Assembly (NCBI GenBank): GCA_947623455.1
Contig: OX392534.1
Location: 10,054,001 to 10,118,000, forward strand
Length of the DNA: 64,000 nt
Direction of reading: 5' to 3'
From: Mimachlamys varia
Lineage: Eukaryota; Mollusca; Bivalvia; Pectinida; Pectinidae
Below are positions 60,776 to 64,000 of this stretch, piece by piece. Each line of letters opens with the position of its first letter. Position 1 is the first letter of the stretch. The notes under the pieces were generated by a model. That model was not told the origin of the DNA. It saw only the letters and a list, made by a program, of their open reading frames with translations, and made no database searches. The translations under genes were made by a program, and so were the position numbers.

Positions 60776-60890
60776 AGCTCACCTGGTCCAAAGGACCAAG
60801 GTGAGCTTATGCGATACCGTGGCGTCCGTCGTCCGTCCGTCGTCCGTCGTCCGTCGTCTGTCGTCCGTCGTCCGTCGTCCGTCCGTCAAC
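60776..60890 (+). repeat. Hairpin-headed repeat with GTCC/GTC tract
   Basis: AGCTCACCTGGTCC and GGACCAAGGTGAGCT form an inverted repeat around AA, followed by CGTGGCGTCC and about 65 bp of irregular CGTC/CCGT units. This head is familiar from many bivalve sequences as the start of a dispersed repeat (memory, not searched). It leads directly into the 157-bp repeats. Confidence 0.7.
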
Positions 60891-61740
60891 AATTGACTTC
60901 TTCTTTATAACCACTGATCGGAATTTGACCAAATTTGGTCAGAAGCATCCCTATGGGGTGGGGACTCAAAATTGTACAAATGGTTGGGCTGACCCCCCAG
61001 GGGCCTGGGGGGCGGGGCCAAAAGGGGTCAATTTGGCTATTTGATATAAACGACTTCTTCTCTGAAACCGAGCAATGTATATTGCTCATATTTGGCTGGT
61101 AGTATTACTATGGGTTGGGGATTCAAAATTGTACAAATGGTGGGGCTGACCCCCCAGGGGCCTGGGGGGCGGGGCCAAAAGGGTAAGTTGGCTATATTGA
61201 TATAAACGACTTCTTCTCTGAAACCCAGTAATATATATCGCTCATATTTGGCTGGAAGCATCACTATTGAGTGGGGATTCAAAATTGTACAAATGGTGGG
61301 GCTGACCCCCAAGGGGCCTGGGGGGCGGGGTCAAAAGGGGTCAATTTGGCTATATTGATATAAACGATTTCTTCTCTGAAACCCAGTAATGTATATCGCT
61401 TATATTTGCCTGGTAGCATTACCATGGGGTGTGGATTCAAAATTGTATAAATGGTGGGGCTGATCCCCCAGGGGCCTGAGGGGCGGGGCCGAAAGGAGTC
61501 AATTTGGCTATAATGATAAAAATGACTTCTTCTCTGAAACCAAGCAATGGATATTATTCATATTTGCCTGGTATCATCACTATGGGATTAGGATTCAAAA
61601 TTATATGATTATGATCATGGAGGGGCCTGAGGGGTGGGGCCAAAAGGGGCACATTAGACAATATTGGTATAAATGATCTCTTTCCTGAAACTAAGCAATG
61701 TATGACATCTATATTCTAGTGGTAGAATCCAAAGGTTGCT
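60890..61740. repeat. ~157-bp tandem repeat, about 5 copies, first block
   Basis: Units contain CGACTTCTTCTCTGAAACC, GGGGATTCAAAATTGTACAA and GGGGCTGACCCCCCAGGGGC, with CGACTTCTT-type starts at 61051, 61207, 61365 and 61523. Copies grow more diverged towards 61740. Confidence 0.9.
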
Positions 61741-61784
61741 TGAATTCAAATTTATACAAATGTTTTGGTAACCTCGATCACAAT

Positions 61785-63405
61785 CATGGATTTAGATATG
61801 ACCCCAGGGTCTGCCACGCCCTTGCAACTTGACTCCTGACTCATAACTTTTAAACGGCTGAGATCCCCACCCCAAAACTATATATACAATTGCTGGGCAT
61901 TAAGAGACAATCACAATTATGATTTTATATTTGACTCCAGGGTCTGCCACGCCCTTGAAACTTGACTCCTGAGTCATAACTTTTAAATGGTTGAGATCCC
62001 CACCCCAAAACTACATATACAATTACTAGGAATTAAGAGATAATCACAATCATGGTTTTTGATTTGGCCCTGGGGTCTGCCACACCCTTTTAATTTGACC
62101 CCTGAGTCATAACTTTTAAACGGTTGAGATCCCCACCCCAAAACTATATATACAATTACTGGGCATTAAGAGATGATCACAATCATGGTTTTTGATTTGG
62201 CCCTGGGGTCTGCCACACCCTTTTAATTTGACCCCTGAGTCATAACTTTTAAACGGTTGAGATCCCCACCCCAAAACTATATATACAATTACTGGGCATT
62301 AAGAGATGATCACAATCATGGTTTTTGATTTGGCCCTGGGGTCTGCCACACCCTTTTAATTTGACCCCTGAGTCATAACTTTTAAACGGTTGAGATCCCC
62401 ACCCCAAAACTATATATACAATTGCTGGGCATTATCAGATGATCACAATCATGGTTTATGTTTTGACCCCAGGGTTTGCCACGCCCTTGTAAATTGACTT
62501 CGGAGTCATAACTTTTAAACAGTTGAGATCCCCACCCCAAAACTATATATACAATTGCTCGGCATTAAGAGACAATCACAATCATAATTTCATATTTGAT
62601 CCAAGGGTCTGCCACACCCTTGCAAATTGACTACTGAGTCGTAACTTTTGAATGGTCGAGATCCCCACCCCGAAACTATACATACAATTACTGGGCATTA
62701 AGAGATGATCACAATCATGGTTTTTGATTTGGCCCTGGGGTCTGCCACACCCTTTTAATTTGACCCCTGAGTCATAACTTTTAAACGGTTGAGATCCCCA
62801 CCCCAAAACTATATATACAATTACTGGGCATTAAGAGATGATCACAATCATGGTTTTTGATTTGGCCCTGGGGTCTGCCACACCCTTTTAATTTGACCCC
62901 TGAGTCATAACTTTTAAACGGTTGAGATCCCCACCCCAAAACTATATATACAATTGCTGGGCATTATCAGATGATCACAATCATGGTTTATGTTTTGACC
63001 CCAGGGTTTGCCACGCCCTTGTAAATTGACTTCGGAGTCATAACTTTTAAACAGTTGAGATCCCCACCCCAAAACTATATATACAATTGCTCGGCATTAA
63101 GAGACAATCACAATCATGATTTCATATTTGATCCAAAGGTCTGCCACACCCTTGCAAATTGACTACTGAGTCGTAACTTTTGAATGGTCGAGATCCCCAC
63201 CCCGAAACTATACATACAATTACTGGGCATTAAGAGATGATCACAATCATGGTTTTTGATTTGGCCCTGGGGTCTGCCACACACTTTTAATTTGACCCCT
63301 GAGTCATAACTTTTACACGGTTGAGATCCCCACCCCAAAACTATACATACAATTACTGGGCATAAAGAGATGATCACAATCATGGTTTTTGATTTGGCCC
63401 TGGTT
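61785..63405. repeat. 133-bp tandem repeat with 4-unit higher-order period, ~12 copies
   Basis: Units contain GATCACAATCATGGTTTTTG, GGTCTGCCACACCCTTTTAA, GAGTCATAACTTTTAAACGG, TTGAGATCCCCACCCCAAAA. The TCAG-containing variant at 62431 recurs at 62963, 532 bp (4 x 133) later, together with its neighbouring variants, so a four-unit block was duplicated. The array interrupts the 157-bp family. Confidence 0.93.
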
Positions 63406-64000
63406 TAGCTATATTGATATTAGCGACTTTTTCTCCATAACCACTGATTGGAAATCAGCCTTATTTGGCAGGAAGCATCTTCAGGTGACCAGGATTCAAA
63501 ATTGTACTTATGGTGGGACTGACCCCCCAGGGGGCTGAGGGTTTGGGCCAAAAAGGGTTATTTAGCTATATTGGTTTAAGCGACTTCTTCTTCATAATTA
63601 CTGTTTCAAAATCAACCTTATTTGGCAGGAAGCATCCTAGGTGCCCAGGATTCAAAATTGTACTAAAGGTAGGACTCACCCCCTAGGGGGCTGATGGCGG
63701 GGCCAAAAAGGGTTATTTATCTATATCATGGTTTAAGCGACTTCTTCTCCATAACCACTGATTGGAAATCAGCCTTATTTGGCAGGAAGCATCCCTAGGT
63801 GCTCAGGATTCAAAATTGTACTAATAGTGGGACTGACCCCCAAGGGGGCTGAGGGGCGGGTCAAAAAGAGTTATTTAGCTGTATTGATATTAGCGACTTC
63901 TTCTCCATAACCACTGATTGGAAATCAACCTTATTTGGTAGAAAGCATCCCTAGGTGCTTAGGATTCAAAATTGTACTAATGGTGGGACTGACCCCCCCC
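63405..64000. repeat. ~157-bp tandem repeat, second block, continuing past the window
   Basis: About four units of the same family as 60890-61740, here with CATAACCACTGATTGGAAAT and TTATTTGGCAGGAAGCATC. They form a distinct subgroup, closer to the very first unit near 60900. Confidence 0.9.

Noticed and set aside
62582..63383. Minus-strand open frames in the 133-bp array
   Set aside because: Repeat-derived, with no independent coding support.

Overview
The window is eukaryotic, AT-rich and intron-rich. The repeat types and the one recognisable gene point to a lophotrochozoan animal, most likely a marine bivalve mollusc (inference; no species marker is visible). The only confidently identified host gene is 5-aminolevulinate synthase (ALAS), the first enzyme of animal haem synthesis. 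It lies on the + strand: nine coding exons between 50597 and 60493 give 514 codons with every splice phase matching, and the last ~100-130 residues lie beyond the window. The encoded precursor has three Cys-Pro haem-regulatory motifs in its mitochondrial leader and the complete glycine loop, Asp/His and PLP-lysine core of the family.

The ALAS transcript probably starts far upstream. Three small ATG-free exon-like segments with good splice signals lie at about 27395-27494 (candidate first exon), 31984-32049 and 33611-33656. The 31984-32049 segment carries an almost textbook iron-responsive element (bulged C, five-pair upper stem, CAGUGA loop), as in the leader of vertebrate erythroid ALAS2 mRNA. 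If they are spliced to the coding exon, this single invertebrate ALAS gene combines translational control by iron with haem feedback on the precursor protein.

Layout. 1-15400: AT-rich, mostly featureless DNA with a minisatellite (2.6-3.3 kb), short palindromic repeats and a small terminal-inverted-repeat element. 15418-16430: probable start of a minus-strand gene for a secreted or membrane protein (5' UTR exon plus signal-peptide exon); later exons not identified. 17.85-21.5 kb: candidate 3.7-kb inverted-repeat element with a smaller CAGGG-ended element nested inside. 24.9-26.0 kb: non-autonomous TA-flanked DNA transposon. 28.6-29.1 kb: GC-rich block with a TATA box. 32.2-38.0 kb: three unrelated minisatellites (28, 57 and 43 bp). 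38.73-47.57 kb: a ~101-copy 48-bp minisatellite that is an open reading frame of a 16-residue repeat, interrupted near its right end by a 3.8-kb DIRS-type retrotransposon fragment (gag-like ORF broken by a frameshift; intact reverse transcriptase/RNase H; no tyrosine recombinase). 48.4-50.1 kb: SINE remnants. 50.6-60.5 kb: ALAS coding exons. 60.8-64.0 kb: satellite-like tandem repeats in the last visible ALAS intron.

The most unusual pattern is in the ALAS introns. In at least three of them tandem arrays carry splice-donor sequence, and in two (41 bp x ~36; 76 bp x 3) the repeat unit is a copy of the exon end plus its donor. A third array (38 bp x ~39) repeats a consensus GTAAGT donor beside a weaker true donor. 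The gene therefore carries dozens of decoy 5' splice sites.
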